The position numbers and the translations under genes were made by a program. The notes under the pieces are model-generated. The model saw only the letters and a list, made by a program, of their open reading frames with translations. It was not told where the DNA came from and did not search any database. A stretch of 40,663 bases of DNA, from contig NZ_JANXWD010000028.1 in the NCBI RefSeq assembly GCF_025351295.1, positions 1 to 40,663 on the forward strand, given 5' to 3'. Shown piece after piece: positions 33,619 to 40,663 of the stretch (position 1 is its first letter; each line of letters opens with the position of its first letter). Origin of the DNA: Phenylobacterium sp. (GTDB lineage: Bacteria > Pseudomonadota > Alphaproteobacteria > Caulobacterales > Caulobacteraceae).

Positions 33619-33638
33619 TATGTGAGTTCAGCTCATAT
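33619..33638. promoter_or_regulatory. LysR-type operator (T-N11-A palindrome)
   Basis: TGAGTTCAGCTCA (33623-33635) has perfect TGAG/CTCA arms and fits the T-N11-A rule for LysR proteins. The flanks extend the symmetry imperfectly (TATG on the left, TATA on the right). It lies between the divergent LysR and methyltransferase genes. A TCTCGC-AAC-GCGAGA hairpin (33691-33705) lies nearer to the methyltransferase start, just before its GAGGGGAA ribosome site. Confidence 0.55.
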
Positions 33639-33724
33639 ATAGCACGACCCGATGTCGATTTTTGTTCAGTGACGCCCGGTCTAACCACTGTCTCGCAACG
33701 CGAGAGTGTGAGGGGAACGATCGG

Positions 33725-34483
33725 ATGTGGATGGGCGGCGACTTCGATTACGATAGCCAGGGCGCGGACTATGCGGCGCAGCGGCGGGCCGATCCGCGGA
33801 TCGCGGCCTATATTGAGCGCGCGCTGGGTGACGCCCGCACGGTGCTGAACGTCGGGGCCGGCGCGGGGTCCTACGAGCCGCTGGGGCGCCATGTGATCGC
33901 CCTCGAGCCGTCGGCCACGATGCGGGCGCAACGGCCCGCGCACCTGGCGCCGGCGATCCATGGAGTCGCGGAGGCCCTGCCGCTGGACGACCGCTCGGTG
34001 GATGCGGTCATGGCGGTGGCGACCGTCCACCAGTGGAGCGACCTGGCGAAGGGCCTGCGCGAACTGCGCCGCGTGTCGCGTGGGCCGGTCGTCGTCATGG
34101 CCTTCGACGAGGTGGCGCCGGGCCATTGCTGGGTCAACGACTACGCGCCCGAGTTGCTGGCCGCCGAGCGGCGGCGCTATCCGGGCCTCGAGGCGATCGC
34201 CGCCGGGGTCGGCGCGCGGGCGGAGGTGCAGGTCGTGCCGATCCCGTTCGATTGCACCGACGGCTTCACCGAGGCCTTCTACGGACGGCCGGAGCGGCTG
34301 CTGGAGCCGGCCGTGCGGCGTGCGCAGTCGTCGTGGGGTTTCGTGCCGCCGGAGGTCGAGCCGCGGTTCGTCGAGACCCTGTCGGCCGACCTGGCGTCGG
34401 GCCGATGGGACGAGCTCAACGGCGCGTGGCGGCGGTTGCCGGCCTACGAGGGATCGCTGCGCCTGGTCGTCGGGCGCGGATAG
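33725..34483 (+). CDS. Class I SAM-dependent methyltransferase
   Basis: A 252-residue methyltransferase. Motif I is VLNVGAGAGSYE (40-51), the acidic end of strand 2 is in ALEPSA (59-64), and ALPLDDRSVDAVMAVATVHQW (84-104) includes the motif IV region. Later residues form a mostly helical cap, with FTEAFYGRPERLLEP. ATG 33725 is chosen because GAGGGGAA lies upstream; the ORF could start earlier at 33662 but would cross the hairpin. It is probably controlled by the divergent LysR protein. Small-molecule methylation is likely; the substrate is unknown. Confidence 0.8.
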   Translation: MWMGGDFDYDSQGADYAAQRRADPRIAAYIERALGDARTVLNVGAGAGSYEPLGRHVIALEPSATMRAQRPAHLAPAIHGVAEALPLDDRSVDAVMAVATVHQWSDLAKGLRELRRVSRGPVVVMAFDEVAPGHCWVNDYAPELLAAERRRYPGLEAIAAGVGARAEVQVVPIPFDCTDGFTEAFYGRPERLLEPAVRRAQSSWGFVPPEVEPRFVETLSADLASGRWDELNGAWRRLPAYEGSLRLVVGRG

Positions 34484-34574
34484 CGGCGAGTTCGGAGTCC
34501 CACCTTCGGCGCGGCGCTATATGCTGGCGGTCGTTCCCCGCCAGACCTGCCATTCGAAGCCGAAGGATTTTCCC

Positions 34575-35528
34575 ATGAAGTACCGCCAACTCGGCGCGAG
34601 CGACCTCAGCGTCTCGGAGATCTCGCTCGGCTCCTGGCTTACCTATGGCGTGGGCGTCGAGCAGGACGCGGCGCGGGCCTGCGTCGACCGCGCCTTCGAC
34701 CTGGGGATCAACTTCATCGACACGGCCAACGTCTACGGGCGGGGCGCGGCGGAGACGGTGCTGGGCGAGACCCTGGCGGGTCGGCCGCGCGACAGCTACG
34801 TCCTGGCCACCAAGGTGTGCGGCGTGATGAGCGACACCGACAAGGGCCTGTCGCGGGCGCAGATCCTGAAGCAGATCGACGCCTCGCTGAAGCGCCTGCG
34901 CACCGACTACGTCGACCTCTACCAGTGCCACCGCTACGATCCGCAGACCCCGCTGGAAGAGACCATGGCGGCGCTGAGCGAGGTGGTCCGTGCCGGCAAG
35001 GCCCGCTGGATTGGCTTCTCCGAATGGTCGCCGGAGCAGATCGAGGCCGCTTTCGCCATGCCCGGGGTCGAGAAATTCGTTTCCAGCCAGCCGCAGTATT
35101 CGCTGCTGTGGCGGCGGCCCGAGCAGAAGGTGATCCCGATCAGTGCGGCCAATGGCGTGTCGCAGATCGTCTGGTCACCGCTGGCCCAGGGCGTGCTGTC
35201 GGGCAAGTACCGCCCCGGCGCCGCCCTGCCGGCCGACAGCCGCGGCGCCAGCGACTCCATGGGCAACGCCATGCAGACCTGGCTGCGGCCGGAGATCCTG
35301 GCGGCCGTCCAGAAGCTCAAGCCCCTGGCCGAGGCGGCCGGCTGCTCGCTGACCCAGTTCTCGCTGGCCTGGGTGCTGCGCGAGCCGAACGTCGCCTCGG
35401 CCATCGTCGGCGCCAGCCGGCCCGACCAGTTGGACGAGAACGCCGCCGCCTCCGGCCTGGTCGTCGACCCGGCGCTGTTCGCCCAGGCCGAGGCGATCGT
35501 CGCCGACGTCCGGCGCGCCGCCGCCTGA
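34575..35528 (+). CDS. Aldo/keto reductase, KCNAB/YghZ-like
   Basis: A 317-residue NADPH-dependent reductase. It opens with MKYRQLGASDLSVSEISLGSW and has the AKR tetrad regions: FIDTANVYG (Asp and Tyr), LATKVCG (Lys) and YQCHRYD (His). The NADPH-binding end is typical (SAIVGASRPDQLDENA). It resembles the potassium-channel beta-subunit/YghZ group more than the xylose reductase group. AAGGA precedes the ATG. It is 91 bp downstream of the methyltransferase gene, with no obvious joint role. Aldehydes or ketones are the general substrates. Confidence 0.9.
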   Translation: MKYRQLGASDLSVSEISLGSWLTYGVGVEQDAARACVDRAFDLGINFIDTANVYGRGAAETVLGETLAGRPRDSYVLATKVCGVMSDTDKGLSRAQILKQIDASLKRLRTDYVDLYQCHRYDPQTPLEETMAALSEVVRAGKARWIGFSEWSPEQIEAAFAMPGVEKFVSSQPQYSLLWRRPEQKVIPISAANGVSQIVWSPLAQGVLSGKYRPGAALPADSRGASDSMGNAMQTWLRPEILAAVQKLKPLAEAAGCSLTQFSLAWVLREPNVASAIVGASRPDQLDENAAASGLVVDPALFAQAEAIVADVRRAAA

Positions 35529-35602
35529 TCCGGCTTTCCCACGGCGGGATGACGCGTTAGGCAGTCGGCTTGCACAACGACAGACCAACCAGGGGACGAG
35601 GC

Positions 35603-37348
35603 ATGACCAGTCAGACCGCCGAACGGGGCCGGATCGCAGCGGCGGCCGTGGCGCTGGGCGCGGGCCTCATGCTCACGGCCGGGCCGAGCGGCGCCGTCCA
35701 GGCCGCGCCCACCGCCGGGCCCTGTGTCGGGGACAATGGTGGCATCGCCCTGCCGCCCGGCTTCTGCGCCACGGTGTTCGCCGACAACCTGGGCAATGTC
35801 CGCCACATCGCCGTGGCCCCCAATGGCGTCGTCTATGCCAACACCTGGAGCGGCCGGTACTATCCGGGCTCGAAGCCGCGGGCCGGCGGGTTCCTGGTGG
35901 CGCTGCAGGACACCGACCGGGACGGCAAGGCCGACGTGGCGACCCCGTTCGGCGAAACCGCCGCGGACGGGGCGGCCGGCGGGACCGGCATCGGGCTCTA
36001 CAAGGGCTACGTGTATGCCGAGGTGAACGACAGGATCGTCCGCTATGCGCCGGCCGCCGGCTCGGTCGCGCCGGGCGGCAAGCCGGAGGTGGTGCTGTCG
36101 GGCCTGCCGCTGACCGGCGACCACCCGATGCATCCGTTCACGATCGACGCCAAGGGTCAGCTCTTCGTCGACCTGGGCAGCGCGACCAACGCCTGCCAGC
36201 CGAGGAACCGCGTGCCCGGCGTTATGGGCGCCACCCCTTGCACCGAGTCCGAGACCCGCGGCGGCCTCTGGCGCTATGACGCCAACAAGCTGGGCCAGAA
36301 ATTCTCGCCGGCCGAGCGCTATGCCACCGGCATCCGCAACGGCATGGGCCTGTCGTTCGACGGCGCGGGCCGGATGTTCGCCACCCAGCACGGCCGCGAC
36401 CAGCTGCTGCAGAACTGGCCCAAGCTCTACCCCGACCCGGCGCGCGCCACCGAACTGCCGGCCGAGGAGCTGCTGCTGATCAAGCAGGGCGGCGATTACG
36501 GTTGGCCCAACTGCTACTACGACAACTTCCAGAAGAAGCTGGTGCTGGCGCCGGAGTACGGCGGCGACGGCGGCAAGGCGGAGGGCGTCTGCGCCCAGAA
36601 GCTGGCGCCGGTGGCGGCGTTCCCGTCGCACTGGGCGCCCAACGACCTGAAGATCTACACCGCCAAGGCCTTCCCGGCGGCCTACCAGGGCGGTGCGTTC
36701 ATCGCCTTCCACGGCTCCTGGAACCGCGCACCGGCCCCGCAGGACGGCTTCAATGTGGTGTTCCAGCCGCTGCGCGAGGGCAAGGCCTCGGGGCCCTATG
36801 TGGTCTTCGCCGACGGCTTCGCGGGCCCGAACAAGGCCTCCGGTCGGGCGGAGTTCCGGCCGATGGGCCTGGCGGTGGCGCCGGACGGGGCGCTGTTCAT
36901 CGCCGACGACCAGAAGGGCCGCATCTGGCGGGTCACCTACCAGGGCGCGCCCGGCGCAGCGGTGGCGGCCGCTCCGGCCCCGGCCCCGCCGATGGCCGCC
37001 GTCAAGCCGGCCGCGCCCACCGCTTCAGCCAGCGGCGCGGCGGCGCTGCCGCCCGGTGTCACCGCGGAGCTGATCGCGGCCGGCCAGCCGGCCTTCGGCG
37101 CCAACTACTGCGGCGCCTGCCACGGGCCGGACGGCAAGGGCACGGCGCTGGGCCCCGACCTGACCAGCGGGACCTGGATGTGGGGCGACGGCAGCCCGGC
37201 CGCGCTCAGCGACACCATCGCCAAGGGTGTCGCGGCCCCGAAGCGCTATCGCAGCCCGATGCCGCCGATGGGCGGCGCGCAGCTTAGCCCGGACACCCTG
37301 GCGGCCATCACCGCCTACGTCTGGTCGGTGGGCCACAAGGCGCCGTGA
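35603..37348 (+). CDS. PQQ-type sugar dehydrogenase fused to cytochrome c, exported
   Basis: A 581-residue periplasmic protein. After a signal peptide (to about residue 35) comes a sorbosone/glucose dehydrogenase-like beta-propeller (about 45-445), with NVRHIAVAPNGVVYANTW, DTDRDGKADVATPFG, DHPMHPFTIDAKG, GIRNGMGLSFDGAG, GGDYGWPNCYYD and GLAVAPDGALFIADDQKGRIWRV. An Ala/Pro linker follows (about 450-490), then a single-haem cytochrome c with CGACH (Cys503, Cys506, His507) and an MPPM stretch for the distal Met near 553-556. The fusion would pass electrons from sugar oxidation straight to the respiratory chain. Propeller architecture is shared with the lipoprotein at 16023. GGGGACGAGG precedes the ATG at 35603. 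A LacI gene follows. Confidence 0.85.
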   Translation: MTSQTAERGRIAAAAVALGAGLMLTAGPSGAVQAAPTAGPCVGDNGGIALPPGFCATVFADNLGNVRHIAVAPNGVVYANTWSGRYYPGSKPRAGGFLVALQDTDRDGKADVATPFGETAADGAAGGTGIGLYKGYVYAEVNDRIVRYAPAAGSVAPGGKPEVVLSGLPLTGDHPMHPFTIDAKGQLFVDLGSATNACQPRNRVPGVMGATPCTESETRGGLWRYDANKLGQKFSPAERYATGIRNGMGLSFDGAGRMFATQHGRDQLLQNWPKLYPDPARATELPAEELLLIKQGGDYGWPNCYYDNFQKKLVLAPEYGGDGGKAEGVCAQKLAPVAAFPSHWAPNDLKIYTAKAFPAAYQGGAFIAFHGSWNRAPAPQDGFNVVFQPLREGKASGPYVVFADGFAGPNKASGRAEFRPMGLAVAPDGALFIADDQKGRIWRVTYQGAPGAAVAAAPAPAPPMAAVKPAAPTASASGAAALPPGVTAELIAAGQPAFGANYCGACHGPDGKGTALGPDLTSGTWMWGDGSPAALSDTIAKGVAAPKRYRSPMPPMGGAQLSPDTLAAITAYVWSVGHKAP

Positions 37349-37360
37349 TGCCGGGTACGC

Positions 37361-37377
37361 TGACCCCGGCCGGGTCA
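37361..37377. promoter_or_regulatory. Inverted repeat TGACCC-N5-GGGTCA between the dehydrogenase and LacI genes
   Basis: Perfect 6-bp arms at 37361-37366 and 37372-37377, lying 13 bp after the stop of the dehydrogenase-cytochrome gene. It could be a terminator stem or an operator of the LacI gene downstream. No T-run follows. Confidence 0.35.
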
Positions 37378-37442
37378 ATCGACGTGGGCGCGCTCTGCCT
37401 CTAGGGTCGGGCGGCCGCGCGGGGCGGCGTCAGCAGGCGGAC

Positions 37443-38447
37443 ATGCGCTCGACGATCAAGGACGTGTCAGCCATCGCCGGCGTCTCGATGAAGACCGTCT
37501 CGCGGGTGCTGAACAAGGAGCGCTATGTTTCGGCGACCACCCGCCTGCGGGTGGAGCGCGCCGTCGCCGAGCTGAACTTCAAGCCCAGCGTGGCCGCGCG
37601 CATCCTGGCCGGCAAGCGCAGCTACCAGATCGCGCTGATCTACGACAACCACAGCCCCCACTACATCCACCAGATTCAGACCGGGGTCTGGGCGCGCTGC
37701 ATCGAGGAGGGGGTGCGGCTGCTGGCCCAGCCGTCCGACGTGGCCTCGCCGCACCTGGCCCGCGAGATCGGCGGCCTGATCGACCAGACCCAAGTTGACG
37801 GGGTCATTCTCTCCTCGCCGGTCACCGATGCGCCCGGCGCCCTGGAGGAGCTGGAACGGCGCGGCATCCCCTATGTCCGGATCTCGCCGGGCACCGAGTA
37901 CGAGCGCAGCTCCTCGGTCTCGATGGACGACGTCCAGGCGGCGGACGACATGACCAGCCACCTGATCGCCCTGGGCCACCGGCGGATCGGCTTCGTGATC
38001 GGCCACGCCAACCACACCGCCAGCGACCTGCGGCTGTTCGGCTATCGCCGGGCCCTGGACCGGGCGGGCGTGTCGTTCGAGCCGAAATATGTGCGGCCGG
38101 GGGCCTTCGACTTCGCCTCGGGCGAGGCGGCGGCCGACATCCTGCTGGACCTGGCGCTGCCGCCCACCGCGATCTTCGCCAGCAACGACGACATGGCGGC
38201 CGGGGTGCTGACGGTGGCCCACAGGCGCGGCCTGTCGCTGCCGCGCGACCTGTCGGTGGCCGGGTTCGACGACACCGCACTGGCCAGCCAGCTCTGGCCG
38301 CCGCTGACCACCGTGCGCCAGCCGACCCGGGAGCTGGCCTATGCCGCCGCCAGCCTGCTGTTCGGCGCCGAGGGCGAGGTGGTGCACCGCCGCCTGCCGC
38401 ACGAACTGGTGCTGCGGGCGTCGACCGCGGCGCCGAAGAAGATCTAG
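37443..38447 (+). CDS. LacI-family transcriptional regulator
   Basis: A 334-residue repressor. Residues 4-24 (TIKDVSAIAGVSMKTVSRVLN) form the LacI helix-turn-helix, followed by the hinge helix PSVAARILAG. The periplasmic-binding-protein-like ligand domain starts near 60 (SYQIALIYDN), with ILSSPVTDAPG, GHRRIGFVIGHAN and the AIFASNDDMAAGVL core motif. The ATG at 37443 is the natural start. It is downstream of the sugar dehydrogenase gene on the same strand and only 20 bp from the convergent YeiH-type gene. A LacI-like operator (39540-39553) is 1.1 kb away, at the divergent exporter/reductase promoter. The inducer is presumably a sugar. Confidence 0.92.
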   Translation: MRSTIKDVSAIAGVSMKTVSRVLNKERYVSATTRLRVERAVAELNFKPSVAARILAGKRSYQIALIYDNHSPHYIHQIQTGVWARCIEEGVRLLAQPSDVASPHLAREIGGLIDQTQVDGVILSSPVTDAPGALEELERRGIPYVRISPGTEYERSSSVSMDDVQAADDMTSHLIALGHRRIGFVIGHANHTASDLRLFGYRRALDRAGVSFEPKYVRPGAFDFASGEAAADILLDLALPPTAIFASNDDMAAGVLTVAHRRGLSLPRDLSVAGFDDTALASQLWPPLTTVRQPTRELAYAAASLLFGAEGEVVHRRLPHELVLRASTAAPKKI

Positions 38448-38467
38448 GCCTGACCCCCGGAGATGAG

Positions 38468-39472
38468 TCAGCGGATCAGGAAGGCGGCGGCCAGGGCGCT
38501 GAGCGCCAGGGCCGCCAGGGTCGCCGCGACGATCGCCAACAGGGGCCGTGGCCCTTCCTGGGTCAGGGCCTGCATCTGCGAGCGGATGCCGGTGGCCGTC
38601 ACCGCGCAGGCCAGCAGCCAGGTGCTGGCCTTGACCGAGACATCGGCCGCCGCGGCCGGGATCACCCCCAGGGAATTGACCGCCGCCAGGCCGAAGAAGC
38701 CGATCACGAACCACGGCAGGACGTGTTCGGCGATCTTCGCGCCGGGCTCGCGCGGGATGAACACCGCCACCGCCATCATCGCCGGCGCGAGCAGGGCGAC
38801 GCGGGCCAGCTTGACGATGGTCGCGGTCTGGCCGGCGATCTGGGAGAAGGCGTAGCCGGCCCCCAGGGTCTGGGCGACGTCGTGGATCGAGGCGCCCAGC
38901 ATGAACCCGGCCTGGGTCTCGCTGAGCCCGAAATGGTGCGCCAGGACCGGATAGAGGGTCATGGCTACCGCGCTCATGGCCGAGATGCCCACCAGCACCA
39001 GAGTGAGCTGGGCCTGGCTGGCGCGGCGCTCGCCCAGCAGGCTGGCGAAGGCCATGGCGGCCGAGGCGCCGCAGATCGCCACCGCACCGCCGCACAGCGC
39101 GCCGAACGCGGCGGTGAAGCCCAGCGCGCGGGCGGCCAGCACGCCGGTCGCCAGGGTCACGGCGACGATCGCCACGACCGCCAGCAACGCCACCGGGCCC
39201 AGCTGGGCGATCTGGGTCAGGGTCACGCGGGCGGCCACCAGCACGATTCCCCAGCGCAGCAGGGTGCGCGATGCGAAGGCCAGCCCCACCGCCAGCCGCG
39301 GGTCGGCGCTGAGAAAGTTCAGCGCCAGGCCGAACAGCAGGCACATCAGGGTGAGCGGCGCGCCGTAGTGATCCGACACATAGGCCGCCGCCAGGGTGGC
39401 CAGCAGGGTGACCGCGAGGCCGGGGATGTGAGCCCGCAGCCGGGCGGGCAGGGGCGTCGCCGCGTCGCTCAC
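38468..39472 (-). CDS. YeiH-family putative sulfate/anion exporter (UPF0324)
   Basis: A 334-residue membrane protein with about ten hydrophobic segments, matching the YeiH family. LTLMCLLFGLALNFLS is near the start, the hallmark FGALCGGAVAICGASAAMAFAS is in the middle, and GASIHDVAQTLGAGYAFS follows. The family is annotated as sulfate exporters on weak evidence. I choose GTG 39472 because GGGGAGG lies at the right distance upstream; an in-frame TTG at 39514 would add 14 residues. It diverges from an aldo/keto reductase plus luciferase-like monooxygenase pair, which would fit export of sulfite or sulfate from organosulfur breakdown, but this is only a possibility. Confidence 0.85.
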   Translation of the reverse strand: MSDAATPLPARLRAHIPGLAVTLLATLAAAYVSDHYGAPLTLMCLLFGLALNFLSADPRLAVGLAFASRTLLRWGIVLVAARVTLTQIAQLGPVALLAVVAIVAVTLATGVLAARALGFTAAFGALCGGAVAICGASAAMAFASLLGERRASQAQLTLVLVGISAMSAVAMTLYPVLAHHFGLSETQAGFMLGASIHDVAQTLGAGYAFSQIAGQTATIVKLARVALLAPAMMAVAVFIPREPGAKIAEHVLPWFVIGFFGLAAVNSLGVIPAAAADVSVKASTWLLACAVTATGIRSQMQALTQEGPRPLLAIVAATLAALALSALAAAFLIR

Positions 39473-39539
39473 GTCAGGCCTCCCCAAGGTTTCTTCGGGC
39501 CGTCGGCTTGCCAACCTCTCGCCCGCCGGCCTATCAATA

Positions 39540-39553
39540 TGACAACGCTATCA
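39540..39553. promoter_or_regulatory. LacI/GalR-type operator candidate
   Basis: TGACAACGCTATCA is a 14-bp imperfect palindrome (10 of 14 positions symmetrical) with a central CG, the form of LacI/GalR-family operators. It lies in the divergent region between the YeiH-type gene and the aldo/keto reductase, in an AT-rich patch (39530-39560) likely to contain the promoters. The LacI protein at 37443 is the obvious candidate binder. Confidence 0.5.
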
Positions 39554-39630
39554 TACGACCGACGCACGGCAAGACGGCGGGTCGCGCGGGGAGTTGAAAC
39601 CAGCCGAATGTCGCCCGCACCGAGGCCAGC

Positions 39631-40548
39631 GTGACCGCCATGACGCACCTTCCCGAGCCGGCGCCGAGCCGGCCGCTCCACGAGGGCGGACCCGCCGTCT
39701 CCTCGGTCGCCTGGGGCATGTGGCGGTTCGCCGGCGACGATGTCGCGGCCGCCGAGGCGCGGGTCGGCGCGGCGCTGGACGCCGGGGTCACCCTGTTCGA
39801 CACGGCCGACATCTATGGGCCGGACAATGGCGAGCCGTTCGGCGCCGCCGAGGCGCTGCTGGGCCGGGTACTGGCCCGCAACCCCGCGCTGGCCGCCCGC
39901 ATGGTCATCGCCACCAAGGGCGGGATCGTCATGGGCGTGCCCTACGATTCCAGCGCCGCCTACCTGGCCTCGGCCATCGATGCGTCGCTGCGGCGGATGG
40001 GCCTCGAGCATGTGGCGCTGTGGCAGATCCATCGGCCGGACATGCTGGCCCACCCGGCTGAGACCGCGCGGGCGCTGGAGGCGGCGCACCGGGCGGGCAA
40101 GATCGGCGCGATCGGAGTGTCGAACTTCACGGCCTCGCAGGTCGCGGCGCTGGCGGCGCACTCGCCCTTGCCCATCGTCTCCTGCCAGCCGGAGTTCTCG
40201 CCGCTGGCCATCGCGCCGCTGACCGATGGCGTGCTGGATCAGGCGCTGGCCGGCAGCATGACCGTGCTGGCCTGGTCGCCGCTGGGCGGCGGCCGGCTGG
40301 GCGATCCGCGCGACGACCGCGCCCACGCCGTGGCCAGGGCGCTGGACGCTAAGGCCGCCGACTATGGCGTCAGCCGCGCGGCCGCCGCCTACAGCTGGAT
40401 CATGGCGCATCCGACCCGCGCCATCCCCATCGTCGGGACCCAGACCCCGGCGCGGATCGCCGAAATCCCCGACGCCTACAAACCGCGCTGGACGCGGGCC
40501 GACTGGTACCAGGTCCTCGTCGCGTCGATGGGAGAGCCGCTGCCATGA
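39631..40548 (+). CDS. Aldo/keto reductase
   Basis: A 305-residue NAD(P)H reductase with the AKR barrel: SSVAWGMWRFAG near the start, TLFDTADIYGP (Asp and Tyr), VIATKGGI (Lys), ALWQIHRPDM (His), IGVSNFTASQVAAL and the cofactor-binding IPIVGTQTPARIAE. It is closest to the YdhF-like group. The ATG of MTAMTHLP at 39631 is used; a second in-frame ATG lies 9 bp later (39640). Its stop overlaps the ATG of the luciferase-like monooxygenase gene (ATGA), so the two are translationally coupled and likely act on one substrate. Confidence 0.9.
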   Translation: MTAMTHLPEPAPSRPLHEGGPAVSSVAWGMWRFAGDDVAAAEARVGAALDAGVTLFDTADIYGPDNGEPFGAAEALLGRVLARNPALAARMVIATKGGIVMGVPYDSSAAYLASAIDASLRRMGLEHVALWQIHRPDMLAHPAETARALEAAHRAGKIGAIGVSNFTASQVAALAAHSPLPIVSCQPEFSPLAIAPLTDGVLDQALAGSMTVLAWSPLGGGRLGDPRDDRAHAVARALDAKAADYGVSRAAAAYSWIMAHPTRAIPIVGTQTPARIAEIPDAYKPRWTRADWYQVLVASMGEPLP

Positions 40549-40663
40549 CCAGGCCACCCTGCGAGATCAGCTGGTTCTCGGCCCTGTGCGATGACGACTA
40601 CGAGTTCCTGGGCGTGCCGGACCCCAAGCTGAAGTCGAGCTGGGAGCATTGCCGCGACATCGT
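40545..40663 (+). CDS. LLM-class flavin-dependent monooxygenase, partial (runs off the window)
   Basis: Only the first 39 residues are present; they begin MTRPPCEISWFSALCDDDYE and continue FLGVPDPKLKSSWEHCRDI. This is the characteristic start of bacterial luciferase-like (SsuD-type) monooxygenases, which use reduced flavin and oxygen to oxidise sulfonates, nitriles or related compounds. The ATG overlaps the aldo/keto reductase stop. The rest lies beyond base 40663, so function cannot be refined. Confidence 0.75.
   Translation, partial: MTRPPCEISWFSALCDDDYEFLGVPDPKLKSSWEHCRDI

Noticed and set aside
34934..36712. A 592-codon minus-strand frame opposite the aldo/keto reductase and dehydrogenase-cytochrome genes
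   Set aside because: The opposing genes have intact catalytic motifs and good ribosome sites; this frame has none.
39473..39630. A riboswitch or structured leader before the last aldo/keto reductase
   Set aside because: Apart from the LacI-like palindrome and AT-rich promoter patch, I found no conserved riboswitch-like pairing.

Overview
The window is about 40.7 kb of very GC-rich bacterial chromosome with densely packed genes. It suggests an alphaproteobacterium, most likely Caulobacteraceae (Caulobacter or Phenylobacterium type). The reasons are the base composition, a PraR/PhrR-like XRE regulator, a GTTC-N7-GTTC SOS box of the alphaproteobacterial type, a TonB-dependent receptor, a GPH-type sugar transporter, and several acyl-CoA catabolic gene sets. 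Genus is inference; there is no rRNA or tRNA gene in the window.

Layout. 1-2.2 kb: GPH/MFS sugar-type transporter followed by an HxlR regulator. 2.2-5.3 kb, minus strand: SAM methyltransferase, YceI lipoprotein, XRE regulator, and an unrecognised protein made of two copies of a ~158-residue winged-helix module. 5.4-8.0 kb: exported S9 peptidase, divergent from a free methionine-R-sulfoxide reductase. 8.2-10.0 kb: thiolase and SDR. 10.2-14.6 kb: TonB-dependent receptor converging with a periplasmic penicillin-acylase-family amidase. 14.7-17.3 kb: two tandem VOC proteins and a GNAT acetyltransferase, converging with a sorbosone/PQQ-type sugar dehydrogenase lipoprotein. 17.5-21.2 kb: a coupled pair of acyl-CoA dehydrogenases converging with a Tat-type amidase. 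21.4-24.8 kb: hybrid histidine kinase, an SOS-box-controlled gene of unknown function, and a relic of a second hybrid kinase. 24.8-26.1 kb: glutathione S-transferase and MobA. 26.3-32.5 kb: a seven-gene CoA catabolic operon. 32.5-32.7 kb: a repeat element. 32.7-35.5 kb: LysR, methyltransferase, aldo/keto reductase. 35.6-38.4 kb: PQQ-type dehydrogenase fused to cytochrome c, then a LacI regulator. 38.5-40.7 kb: YeiH-family exporter divergent from an aldo/keto reductase and the start of a luciferase-like monooxygenase.

How the genes fit together. The operon at 26.3-32.5 kb encodes a small unknown protein, an acyl-CoA ligase, a crotonase, a family III CoA transferase, an amidohydrolase and a two-subunit MaoC-type hydratase. 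Most of its genes overlap or nearly touch. It lacks a dehydrogenase and a thiolase, but the same window carries both (17.5-19.7 kb and 8.2-10.0 kb). The crotonase and the CoA transferase both look rearranged: the part that is normally C-terminal sits at the N-terminus, so they look like two adjacent, independently circularly permuted enzymes. I regard this operon as the most likely undescribed system here. The substrate cannot be read from the sequence; an amide- or ring-containing carboxylic acid is only a guess from the amidohydrolase.

Other notable points are the probably leaderless SOS-controlled gene at 24.2 kb, the duplicated winged-helix protein with an inverted repeat in its promoter region, the kinase relic, and the paired-arm palindromic repeat at 32.5-32.7 kb, part of which recurs at the very start of the window. 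I saw no tRNA, rRNA, CRISPR array, insertion sequence or replication origin.
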